Shown: piece after piece, positions 46,670-57,662 of the stretch
How positions within the stretch are numbered: the stretch's first letter is position 1
How the letters are laid out: each line of letters begins with the position of its first letter
Assembly: GCA_036346405.1 (NCBI GenBank)
Contig: CM070557.1
Coordinates: 54,380,016 to 54,444,015 of the forward strand
Reading direction: 5' to 3'
DNA: 64,000 bases
DNA from: Phyllostachys edulis
Taxonomy: Eukaryota > Streptophyta > Magnoliopsida > Poales > Poaceae
The notes under the pieces: model-generated
Seen by the model: the letters and a program-made list of their open reading frames with translations, nothing else
Databases searched by the model: none
What the model was told of the DNA's origin: nothing
Program-made: the position numbers and the translations under genes

Positions 46670-46950
46670 ATATATTACTATTATATGCCAGTCTCTATCT
46701 CTATTGGTGTCTTACATACCTTTTTTTTAATCGGTACATGCGCAGGTACAAGCTATGTGTAATCGGGACTGATGGAACAGCAAGTGCAGAATTTATGTTA
46801 TTCGGGGATATTGGCCAACAGGTAGTTGGGAAGCAGGTCAGCTCCCACTCCTTTTATTCTTACAGCAATTTTATAATACCTCATATACACTGCTTTACAT
46901 TTAGACGCTTGACTTTATTCTATTCATAATACATTGATGACGTAGGTAAC
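46670..46950 (+). pseudogene. First, internally deleted copy of the RPA1-like exon
   Basis: The exon part RYKLCVIGTDGTASAEFMLF, then GDIGQQVVGKQ, is present (46741-46836). The sequence then jumps at GTCAGCTC to CCACTCC..., which in the second copy lies about 270 bp further downstream. So this is a tandem copy of 46955-47497 with an internal deletion. Confidence 0.85.
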
Positions 46951-47024
46951 AAATGTATTACTATTATATGCCAGTCTCTATCTCTATTGATGTCTTACAT
47001 ACCTTTTTTTTTAATCGGTACATG

Positions 47025-47400
47025 CGCAGGTACAAGCTATGTGTAATCGGGACTGATGGAACAACAAGTGCAGAATTTATGTTATTCGGGGATATTGGCC
47101 AGCAGGTAGTTGGGAAGCAGGTCAGCTCAGTCCTCAGAGCGAACCGTGAAGGAGATGATATTCCCCCAGATATAGCACATGTTGTAAGCAAGAAATTCAC
47201 ATGGCATGTTAGCATCACTGAAAAAAGCTTCCAAGGCCCTAGAAAATCTTATCAAGTGAACCGTATCGTAGTCTCATTAGGCAGGCAATCTGCAATTCCA
47301 CGCATTCCAGCTCTATTAGACCCTATAGCATCTTCGTCTCATGCTACCCCTTCTAATCTGCAGACAAGTTATTCTATAGAGGTACCAGAATACTCCCACT
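47025..47400 (+). pseudogene. RPA1-like (replication factor A C-terminal domain) exon
   Basis: After an acceptor-like GCGCAG the frame reads RYKLCVIGTDGTTSAEFMLF, GDIGQQVVGKQ, then VSKKFTWHVSITEKSFQGPR and KSYQVNRIVVSLGRQ. This matches the C-terminal OB fold of replication protein A 70-kDa-like proteins, which plant Helitrons often carry and which bind single-stranded DNA. The zinc-finger cysteines that normally precede it are not in this exon. It may be the relic of an RPA-like gene of an autonomous Helitron rather than a host capture. Confidence 0.82.
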
Positions 47401-47479
47401 CCTTTTATTCTTACAGCAATTTTATAATACCTCATATACACTGCTTTACATTTAGACGCTTGACTTTATTCTATTCATA

Positions 47480-47880
47480 ATACATTGATCACGTAAAGAT
47501 TAGATGATCTGCTCTACCTACCCACTATTGCTTCTCATTCTAGACATAACCTTCGTCAAAAGACTACAAGTTCAAATAGCGTCATACTAGATAGCCAACT
47601 TCCAGTCTACAAACAAATGCAGGAAGTACACATAGTAATTTCTAGTTGACAAATATAGAACACCTATCAGTCGTAGCAATTAGGCGCCTAATTTCATTCT
47701 ATTCATAATACATTGATGACGTAAAGGTTAGATGATCTGCTCTACCTACCCGCTGCTGCTTCTCATTCTAGAAATAATCTTCGTCAAAAGACTACAAGTT
47801 CATATAGCGTCATACTAGATAGCCAACTCCCAGTCTACAAACAAATACAGGAACTACACATAGTAATTTTCAGTTGGCAA
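47480..47880 (+). repeat. Two ~185-bp direct repeats inside the Helitron
   Basis: Copies at about 47480-47665 and 47697-47885 share TTCATAATACATTGAT, GTTAGATGATCTGCTCTACC and CGTCAAAAGACTACAAGTTC and differ by about a dozen bases. The first part of the unit also occurs at the end of the deleted RPA1 copy (46915-46946). Confidence 0.88.
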
Positions 47881-47885
47881 ATATA

Positions 47886-49990
47886 GGACACCACAATCGT
47901 AATAATTTACGACGACATTAATAGGCTACTATTCTTGCCTCCCTTGTTTTACGCCTCTTAACCTCGACTTTAAATACGTGTTTTGAAGTCAGCAAAGACA
48001 CACCGCCTCATCCACACCGATACATGACACCGAATAGAAATACATGAAAGGTAGAGCTCCTATAATGCTCTCCTTATATAACTGGTCCAAGATGGTTGAC
48101 AACCATACCCCTATAGTTGACCTAATACACCGCCTATGTTTTGTTCGCAAAGACAAACGATGTAGGTGCCACGCCTACTTTCACTGCAAGAGACTTTTCG
48201 ATGCAAAGATCTGGTTCTACCGAGGTAAGCACTAACCCTATGTTTTCCTCTCATGCTTCATTACTCACAAGACAACACTTTCATGGCTATACATCGCATC
48301 CATATATCTAAAAAGCTTGTTCTATTAAGTTACCGCACAAAAAACAATGAATTTTACTGCTACCGGCTTTCTACGATACCCACAGCTTTGAAAAACAACG
48401 CCGAGATCATCTCTTGTCTAATCACACTCACTTATAAAACATCTAGCATAATGCCCCTCGAAAAGAAGGACTTCATCAGAGACAGAGACAAATTTCACCT
48501 AGCGCTCTTCAAAACAGTAGCATCCATAGCGGCGCTATTCATACTACCTTATAGTTTATTATTCCTGCCTATTCGTGTTTTCTTCTATCTCACTTACAAT
48601 CCATTGAAATGATCCTTGCCCTCTCTTCTTGTACTCAAGATCACAACTTAGCACAAGTAGCTACCAATAGAAGCACACAGAGATCCTTTCAAAACAAATT
48701 TATACTCATCTATAGATTTTTTAGCACCCTTTCCATACCCACGGTTGTATTACGCACTCAGCCTTCTACACTCTTCTACGCTGTGCTACCCCATTATAAA
48801 TTATATTTTGCTAGCAAAGAACAAAAGATCAAGACTTACAAATTGTATCATTTAGGATCCACCATCCACTCATCTCTCTGGTAGTACATCTACAAGAGCT
48901 TCCTCTTACATTCCTTTCTCGTGTACCATTATCATGAAATAAGTCTCTACACACCGTAGATAGCCAAGGTTCACCGCTATCAACCATCGACTTTTTAGTG
49001 CACAATAGCAAAACATCAATATGTCCTATAAACCAACTCTTTATCGCATACTCTATAGCAGTTGTCCTAGCTCAACAACTTGTCTTGTCCATAAACTTCA
49101 AGTAAACGCTTTTTTACAAACTGCTTGCCAATAGTATCGAGCAATTCATCGAGAAAAAAATCTTCCCGCCATATGTCGCACTGTCGTATATCTTTCTTAC
49201 ATCCCACATCTACTTTCCGTGCCACAAAGTCCATCGGATACAAGAAAAAAGGCCTTGGCAAATAAGAGAAAAATAAAATAAAAACAGTATATAGTATTTA
49301 GCATTACATTATGGTTCTAATAGTTTTTCCAATGCAGATTATCCAAAGGCCCCATCTATATACATGTTTTTCCAATGATCGGTCTTTTCTTTTCCTAACA
49401 GTCATCATATCAACCGATCGCTTTTGCTTGTCGATGAAGCACGATATTTTGCTTGTCGATGAACCACGGTATTTTGCTTGTCGCTCATCTGCTAGATCAA
49501 AGCATATAGTCCGCTTTGCTTAATATTGTGTAATCTTAATATGTATATTTCCTATCCTATCAACTTTACAAAGAAGACCAACATATTGCCCTTTTGGAAC
49601 CTTCGACAAACAATGCTTAACTACACTCATCTTAATATAGGCGCCCGCTTCACCGCTTTGGTATATTTTGTTTATTCAATCGCCATGGTTTATCTTGGAT
49701 TGGATCACATTTACTATAACTATACATTCTATCCGTAATAATTTCTACCCATATTATTGTCTTACCTAGACCATCTTTCACACCTAATAGAGCAAGTGAT
49801 AGCCACCAAGACTTATTGTACACATAAACAAATTTTGTTATAGTTAGCATAGCCATGGTTATCTACATAGATAAATTTTGTTATGGTTAGCATACTCATC
49901 ATTATCTTTCATAATCAGATCTATCACCGCCATCAAGATAACTTCTATTACTCACGGCATCGTGATCCCAGTCATACTCGTCCAGCTTTG
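47886..49990 (+). other. Helitron 3' interior without recognised gene
   Basis: AT-rich sequence, locally rich in CA/TA words. Frames at 48253-48612 and elsewhere are short and give no recognisable protein. The direct repeat TATGGTTATC/AGCATA near 49840-49890 is minor. Confidence 0.35.
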
Positions 49991-49995
49991 ATTCA

Positions 49996-50023
49996 GCGCG
50001 CTAACGCGCGCGAGGGTTTCTAG
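49996..50023 (+). other. Helitron 3' terminal hairpin and CTAG end
   Basis: Inverted repeat GCGCGC (49996-50001) / GCGCGC (50006-50011) with loop TAAC, then GAGGGTTT and CTAG (50020-50023), followed by host T. Confidence 0.93.
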
Positions 50024-50852
50024 TAATTATAATATTTGGGTGACTTAACTAGATTTGAAGTTCAGAAGAAAATTCAGTATTTCTGTGCAGATTAAACTAT
50101 GGTCAAATATTTTATGTTCTAGCATTATATTTATATTCCTGAAGAGCATCCTGTAGTTTTATGCTGTTAGAAACACACTACTTATGACCATAAGAAAATA
50201 TGTTGTGTAATTATAAACTTGAAGCTTAATGATCCAAATTATTTAAAATGCGGTATGAGTAGGGGTGAAAACGGATCGGATACGGACGGATAATGGCTCT
50301 GTCATATTTGTTTTTATATTTTTATTTCCGGATGCGGATACGAATATGGATACCCCGGATACGAATACGGATGCGAATAATATTGAATACGAATACGGAG
50401 CGAATACGAATCGAAACGAATATGGTCACGGATATTTTTTCGGAACATAAAACCCCCTTAAATTGCATGGCAAAAATTAACAAAAACATATAACTAGTTT
50501 GTTTGATGCAAGCATTCATGAATTGTTCATATTTTCAGCATCCAGAGTTACTTCATAGTCTTTGTAAACTACTTCTGAGCAAGTTTTATTAATCCTCTAG
50601 ATATCAAGTACACCTTACCAACCTCAATTAGGTCATAAAACTGATCAAGCACTGAATTGTAACATGTTGCACGAATTTCTCCACCATGTGAATCAAGGAT
50701 TAGCGTATTTAACGACAATTATTACAATAAACATTTTTTACAACAAATAATTATTACAAACAGTTCATGCCCCCTCCACTTGTGAAAATCACAATGAGCA
50801 TAGCACTGTTAGAGATATGTTAGAGATGGAGATAGGAATCATCGAATACTGT

Positions 50853-51550
50853 TGCACAAAAGACTTCTCAAAATTTTCTTGATGAATTTTGTTAATCATG
50901 CAAAATCGCTGTCCCAGTAAACCGTAATATCGAAGGTAAGTTCTCTCTTGACCGCAACACTCAAGAAGCATGATGCACAGCTCCATCTCTTGACCAGGCT
51001 CAAGTTTAATTTTTAGAAGCTTGTGGCCAGCTTCTTCAAAATCAACTTATGACATGATTGTCAAATATATGGTTCTTCTAAGGTTGATAAGATTGGTCTC
51101 AGTTTTATCCCTTATCTCCATCTGTTCTTCATCCTCTTCATCATCAGATTCTTCTTCATCCTCATCATCAGATCCTTCTTCATCTTCAGAAGATTCTGCT
51201 CCCAGTTTTCATAGGCCTTCTTGTCCTCAACGAAATTTGGGTTTGCCCTGAAAACATTTAGATTAGTCTTAGGGTCTAGCTCATCTTCAAGGGATATCTC
51301 ATGAGTGAATTGGTCCTCCTGCTCTACAAGATCCAACTCTGGACGGATGGCTGGGAATCCCTGAAATTTAGCCTTTCTAATTGCAAAAAGGCCTTCAATT
51401 AGAAACTGCACACGTTTGTCTATTTCACCTTCATGAAGAATGCCTCAAAATCTTTCAAAAATAGCATGAAGCCCTTGTGGAGACAAGTCCTGCAGCATTG
51501 CCCCACATTCTTTAACAAACCCCACTGCTACCTCAACACTATCATCAGTT
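50853..51550 (-). pseudogene. Captured CWC22 (pre-mRNA splicing factor) fragment
   Basis: The minus strand encodes about 230 residues of the MIF4G-to-MA3 region: VGFVKECGAMLQDLSPQGLH, FLIEGLFAIRKAKFQGFPAI, RPELDLVEQEDQFTHEISLE, an acidic linker, then EAGHKLLKIKLEPGQEMELC, YLRYYGLLGQRFCMINKIHQ and ENFEKSFVQQYSMI. CWC22 is a spliceosome protein that recruits eIF4A3 for exon-junction complex assembly. The copy has in-frame stops (after IFERF, and in IMS-VDFEE) and a frameshift in the acidic linker, so it is dead. It is continuous without introns. One end abuts an internal hAT terminal repeat at 51551. Confidence 0.9.
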
Positions 51551-51579
51551 GAAACTATCCGATCCGTTTTCACCCCTAC
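51551..51579. repeat. Internal copy of the hAT right terminal repeat
   Basis: CTATCCGATCCGTTTTCACC at 51555-51574 followed by CCTA repeats the right end of the element (52631-52654), 1.08 kb inside it. The next eight bases (CTTTGATT or CCTTTGAT) do not match the TSD. Confidence 0.88.
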
Positions 51580-52440
51580 CTTTGATTCATGGAGAAAGGA
51601 TTTGAATTTGCAATAACATGGCTTTGGATATGGGCCAATCTGCTAGATCGGACCGTTTGACCACTTGCATCTCTCAGGTGAGGACTGCTTAACTCACCGA
51701 CAAAGGAATTATCCTCTTGCAGAGTGACTCGTCACGCACATCAAAACAGAGGACAAAGTTTTCATAGGCTACATTACAAATAAGCAACTTTAATATGAAT
51801 CATTACCTATAGTTGGGATCCCAATCACCGGATCTGGTATCGATGAAGTGGAGGCAATTGTATCTCCTGACACATCGGATGAGTGCAAAGGGGGGAAATC
51901 ATTGTAACCGGATGGTGGAAAAGAACCGTGACTAGAAGAATGGTCTGCAGATAAACCACCGCTGATGCCTACTTCGGCCTCCAATTAAAATGACCAGAAT
52001 TAGGGAGTGCACCTGTGGGTAGCCAGAATGTCCTCGAGCATAGGCATCAAAGTGACCACCACTGCCGCCATCACGATGGTATCCCTGGATCGGCTGGGAT
52101 GGGTATTCATGAGGTGGCCGGCGGCGAGGCAGGATGGCCACGGGGCGAGATGACCGGCAGACGGGCGGAGAGCGGGCATGCAAGGCGAGGTGGCCGGTGG
52201 ATCGGTGGAGGAGGGCACGGCGAGATGGCGAGGCGAGCGGTGCCACCACCGACCCGCTCGGAGGCGAGGTGGCGCCACCACTGGACCCCGGCGGCGAGGC
52301 GAGGGCGGTGCCACCACTGGAGCCCGGCAGCGTGGACTTGTGTGGAGTGCGAGTGCGGCTGAAGGCCTGAAGCAGTGAAGCTCCTTGCCCTAAGTCACTT
52401 AAGCCTTTAAGGTATACCCTAACTCTAAGTGGGCCGGCTG
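51580..52440. other. hAT right interior
   Basis: Minus-strand frames 51790-51984 (SADHSSSHGSFPPSGYNDFP...) and the GC-rich 52000-52380 region could be the first exon and promoter of a gene or of a hAT transposase, but I do not recognise the protein. Low-complexity GC repeats (GGCGAGGTGGC words) dominate 52120-52330. Confidence 0.35.
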
Positions 52441-52750
52441 GGGGGCAGTGGGCCAAAATTCCAGATATCCGGATAATCCGTATTCGTTTCCGTTTCCGCC
52501 GGATATCATGTCTACCGTATTCGTTTCCGTTTCCGAAAAAAAATCCGAATCCGTTTATGATCCGAAAAATATCCGAGAAAAATCCGATCCGGGACAATCC
52601 GAATCTGTTTTCGTCCGGATCAGTCGGAAACTATCCGATCCGTTTTCACCCCTAGGTACGAGTAATTGGATCAAAACTTGGGCAAATAATAAATAAGATA
52701 GTCTATAGAATAAGTCTGCAAACTCTTGGACCCCCCGTATGGGACATTCG

Positions 52751-55700
52751 TGTGAGGACCCCGAAATCTAACCTATTTCAAGTTAAGTGATTTCACCAGA
52801 GACATAACTCTTAACAGGAAACAAGAATGATTACGAGTACACAGATATGTGCCTCATGTTAGCTCCCAGGATCAACTGCTAACATGCACATATCCATACA
52901 ACATCATATCACTTGCATTTACGATTAGAATATAACGAATAAAATTTAGTACCGGAAAACATTAAATAAGTAAGAATAGAAGGTCAAGTAAATTAAATAA
53001 CCTTCCCAATGGTGCGCCACAACCCAAGGGCAACCGACTGGGATTAAAGCCGATGTACCAACATTATCGCCTCAACTTGAAGCATTAACTAGGACGTTCT
53101 CACCTGCAACATAGACAAGCCAACTGAGTACAAAAACGTACTCGTAAGACTTACGAATAGCCAATTTAAGTAAATGCACTTGAGGTCAAAGGAGGGCTAA
53201 AATGGTTCTTTTTCAGCGTAAAGCCAGATTATTTGGCAAGATAACTAGTATAGATTTAAATTACCATTTGAGAAACATTTTGAAATTTATTATAGTAATA
53301 GATACTCCAATTCATGATCAATGTTTCAAAGACTTTACCATCAAGAAATCATACCTCAAAGTGGCTATCCCACCCAGGTAAACTAACATCAATACACGAA
53401 CTTCTCGTTCGTGACGACAATTCATTTTCAACCATACCCTGATCCTATTCCTAACAACTAACTGTGTATGGTTTCCCACAAGTAATGTCCATGATCGGGG
53501 ACACGGCTATTCGAATAGATTTAAGACTCTGCAGAGTTTGTGCTTCTTTACCCACATGATATGGATATCTCTCAATGTCGGCCAATGCACTCTTCCGTAG
53601 GAGTGTGACTGAGATATCATAACGAGACCGCTACAATATCATGTGCCAATTATTAAACTCGAGGATACACACCATGGCAGACTGTCGGTCGCCTGAACCA
53701 TGAATACACCCTGCTGTGTAAGTAAGTCCTTACGAAGCTTTTCACAAACACAAGCGACCCTTAAGGGCAAGTAAGACAAAACTTATCATGCCCCCACTAG
53801 ATTGACAGTACAATAGTAAAACCAATAATTGTCAATCTATTTGTGGTTTGATAGCAAACACACTTCAAATTAATATTCTAAGCCTTCCCCATTAACCCAG
53901 CATGTGGTTGCACGTGTGACTTGGTTCAACACCACACAGACCGGTCCTTAATCACCCAGACGGGGCTATATAAATCCATAACAATTTCTCAACATCACCC
54001 TACACCCGTCCAAGTTAAAATGTAAAGAACCCGAAGTCCAACATGTCCACTGTAACTAAATCCAAGATCTGAACATGATCCTCAATTCCAATCATAATTC
54101 AATTTTAATCTCGACCGATGGACTAACTCCATCAACCACTTTTGATTATATCTACCAGCATGGCTAAGCATCGTTTTAAAAATTATCAAACAAACCCATA
54201 TACATATAACCACAATTATTCTAGGTAACAGGGTAATCAACATTCAAGGAAAGACCAATGCAGCAAGAGGATATAACTAAATTACCCAATTGACATACAT
54301 GTAATTGAAATTAAAGTGATGAATAGAATACTTGCAAATCAACATAAATAGTTTTTGAAATTAATAGGAATTCAACGTGCATCAAAGGAAAGAACTACTT
54401 GCCTTTGCTGGTACCACTCGTATTTACCCTCAGATTGAATTCATAATACGTCGGAATCGTCGAAAACCTAACGAAAAGACGATATTGCAATAAACTCCAA
54501 ATAAAGCCAAAAATAACAAATCATTCAAAATTGTATGCAATTCACACAGTAGGCAGATTAAGATTTTAGGTGAAATTTTTAGTTCATTTGGAGTTCATAT
54601 GAATTTTCTACGCATTTTACAAAGCTAAAGTCATTAATGTACAAACAATACAATTATCAAAATTTTCTATACTAGAAGCATACTTAAAACCTAGTCCATT
54701 TAAAAGTACATTAAAAAGGAAAACCAACAAAATTGGTTTCATTTCATTTAGACTTAAATTGAATTAGTTATGAATTTTTCAAGTTATTTGAATTTTCAAT
54801 GCAACTTTAAAGTGTTTTGGAATTTCTAAACGAATTAAATAAGTTTTGCACTCACCCTTAGCTAGCCAAAGAGAATGACAACTGGGACTGGGGTCAAGGG
54901 TTTGACCCGATCAGTTGAGCTCAAAAGAACACACATTCTAATGAATACATCTTCAAATACCAAAAACGTAACTCGGTTTGAGTGTGTAAGGATTACGCTT
55001 TCAATAAGATAAAATGTACTTTTCAAATTACACATCCACTTAACCGGTTGAACGGGCCCACATGTCAATCGCTTAGAGGTTTAAATGTTTTCACTTAAAG
55101 TTCTAAACATGTTTTAATTGGTGGGACCTACATGTCATAACTACACTACAAATCGTGATTAGCACTAATGATAAACCATTACCTAAAACTGCCGACGGCT
55201 CAACGAAGGTCTCATGAGTGGCGGCACGGCAAGGAAGGCAATTCAGCGTGGCAGGAGGTCTTCAGTCGCGGAATCAATACGAATGGGTGTGGAGTAGCCT
55301 CACAAACATCTCTGCGGTGACTTGGAGACCAACGGTCGCCGACGTTGAGCCCACAGCGGCCAGAGGCAGAGCCGAAGAGGTGGTGCTCGAGGAAATGACG
55401 CTCTAGAGGTCGAGGGCTTCGGGAAAGCGCGCCTCGGGATCGCCGTGTCACCTAGAACGTGGCGCACTGGATGATATCGTCGATGGGGTTCAGAAATGCC
55501 CGAATGGTTGGCGACGGCGGCTCACCGTTGTCGGGGAAGAACAGACCAAACTCCCTCGAGAACGCACCAAAAAACCAATTAGCTTCACTAGAAGACTCAA
55601 CAAGACAATGCGATTTCAACAGACATGATAGCGCAGAGGATTACTCACCGGAGTGCACGAGAGCATCACGGCCATGGCTACCGACCGTGAGGATGAAGAC

Positions 55701-56756
55701 AACGCGCTCGGTGATTCAGAGGACGAGGAAAACCCAGACCGGCCAAAATGGGTGCGGCACGACGAATGGAGCCTGGTGGTGAGGTCGTGGATGCGAGTGT
55801 ACATGGCACCGGGATGGCCTCCCTCCGGTCGTCTTCTTCCTCGGCGGCAATGAAAAAGAGAGCAGTGAGAAGAAAAGAGCGCACGAGAGAGAGAGAGAGG
55901 GAGAGAAAGTGGGATATGGAGCTTAGTGGAACTCATGCGATGCCTAAGGAATGGACACAAAGACACGAGGTGGCAATCGATGACCTTGGTAGGGAGCATG
56001 CACGGTGACAACGCACGCGGAGACGTCGAGAGGAGGACGAACCAGTGCTAACGACTGGGTCCCGCCGGTCAACGATGGAAGCAAAGCGACGTGCCGAGCT
56101 GGTGCGATCGAACCCACTGACTCGGTCGGTCCGAGCGTAACACCGCATCGGTCGGTTTGAATGGAACTCGGTCGGTCCGAGCGTAACACGACGATGCGGT
56201 GCGTACAATCAGCATCGAACGATCCAAACAAAATGGCGCGGTGAGACGGTGCGACCGGACCAAGTCGGAACGGTCTGATCGGAACTAGGGTTTTGGATTT
56301 AGTTTGACCAAAATACAAAATGTTTGACTAAGCGATTTAAAATAGAAGATAAATTTCAAAAATTATGAAAATTTTTGTGAGTATTCTTAGAATCAATTAG
56401 GACTTTGAAAATTAATTTTAAGCACTTTTAATACAAAAATTTGTCAAAATTAAATTATTTTCAAATCTGCATTAGTGAAATGGTTTGAATTTTGGTGAGA
56501 TCAAAATAACTCTAACAATTTGTGAAAAAAATATAATAATTCATGATAAATAATATAGTATTTAAATAAATTATTTCAATAACTTTTAATAACACATTTT
56601 GTTGGATTAATAATAAAGCTTGAATTCAAGTTGAAAATCTGAAAATTCGGGACAAACTTTATTACAACATCCAAAGTTTTACATTAATACATAATTTACA
56701 CACATAACTCATGATATGCTGAGCTAATCAACCTTAAGGATTTTGAGGACGTTACA
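52751..56756 (+). mobile_element. Long Gypsy-type LTR (4.0 kb)
   Basis: It starts TGTGAGGACCCCGAAATC and ends TTTTGAGGACGTTACA, with the typical architecture of long grass Gypsy LTRs: AT-rich, a short GC-rich promoter-like block at 55200-56300, then AT-rich to the end. No matching 5-bp TSD is visible (ATTCG before, CTTTG after), so it may be part of a larger damaged element. Its last 0.9 kb is repeated in inverted orientation directly downstream. Confidence 0.7.
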
Positions 56757-57662
56757 CTTTGTCACAGATTATGTGTGTAAATTATGTATTAATGTAAAAC
56801 TTTGATGTTGTAATAAAGTTTGTCCCAAATTTTCAAATTTTCAACTTGAATTCAAGATTTATTATTAATCCAACAAAATGTCTTATTAAAAGTTGTTGGA
56901 AATAATTTATTTAAATACTAGATTATTTATCATGAATTATTATATTTTTTCACAAATTTTAGGAGTCATTTTGATCTCACCAAAATTCAAACCATTTCAC
57001 TAATGCAGATTTGAAAATAATTTAATTTTGACAAATTTTAGTATTAAAAGTGCTTAAAATTAATTTTCTAAGTCCTAATTGATTCTAAGAATACTCACAA
57101 AAGTTTTTCACAATTTTTGAAATTTATCTTCTATTTTAAATCGCTTGGTCAAACATTTTGTATTTTGGTCAAACTAAATCCAAAACCCTAGTTCCGATTG
57201 GACCGTTTCGACTTGGTCCAGTCGCACCGTCTCACCGTGCCATTTTGTTTGGACCGTTCGATGCTGATTGTACGCACCGTATTGCGGTGTTACGCTTGGA
57301 CTGACCGATGCGGTGTTACGGTAAGACTGACCGAGTTCCGTTCGGACCGACCGAGTCAGTGGGTTATATCGCACTAGCTTGACACGCCGCTTTGCTTCCA
57401 TCGCTGACCGACGGGACCCAGTCGTCAGCACCGCTTCGTCCTCCTCTCGACGTCTCCGTGTGCGCTGTCACCGTGCATGCTCCCCACCAAGGTCGTTGAT
57501 TGCCACCTCGAGTCTTCGTGTCCGTTCCTTAGGCATCGCATGAGTTCCACTAAGCTCCATATCCCACTTTCTCTCTCTCTCGTGCGCTCTTTTCTTCTCA
57601 CTGCTCTCTTTTTCATTGTCGCCGAGGAAGAAGACGACCGGAGGGAGGCCATCCCGGTGCCA
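55804..57662. repeat. Large palindrome with ~900-bp arms and a 61-bp spacer
   Basis: The left arm 55804-56707 (904 bp) and right arm 56769-57662 (894 bp, inverted) are around 95% alike by eye. The left arm is the distal part of the LTR at 52751-56756. The spacer (56708-56768) contains the LTR end. A transcript across it would form a long hairpin. Confidence 0.9.

Larger units (their letters stand above)
44925..50023 (+). mobile_element. Helitron (5.1 kb) with captured gene fragments
   Basis: The 5' end is TCTTTATATATAAAAGCT at 44925 and the 3' end is CTAG at 50020-50023. A 6-bp-stem hairpin (GCGCGC TAAC GCGCGC, 49996-50011) lies 8 bases upstream of CTAG. The element sits between A (44924) and T (50024). 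These are the diagnostic Helitron features: 5' TC, 3' hairpin plus CTRR, and insertion into AT without target duplication. The interior carries a formin piece and RPA1-like exons on the same strand. No Rep/helicase protein was found, so it is non-autonomous. Confidence 0.93.
50260..52654. mobile_element. hAT-type DNA transposon carrying a CWC22 fragment
   Basis: Terminal inverted repeats TAGGGGTGAAAACGGATCGG (50260) and CCGATCCGTTTTCACCCCTA (ending 52654) are flanked by GGTATGAG (50252-50259) and GGTACGAG (52655-52662), an 8-bp TSD with one mismatch. The TAGGGGTG start and 8-bp TSD fit hAT. Subterminal regions are dense in GGATACGAATACG-like words and their complements, as expected for transposase binding sites. 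A CWC22 gene piece and a GC-rich segment (52000-52380) lie inside. No hAT dimerisation domain was seen, so it is non-autonomous. Confidence 0.88.

Noticed and set aside
48253..48612. 119-codon frame with a hydrophobic C-terminus in the Helitron
   Set aside because: AT-rich, no homologous motif and no conserved neighbours; a chance frame.
52751..56756. Calling the 4-kb Gypsy LTR a solo LTR with TSD
   Set aside because: Flanking pentamers ATTCG and CTTTG do not match, and an inverted partial copy follows directly, so a simple solo-LTR history is not supported.
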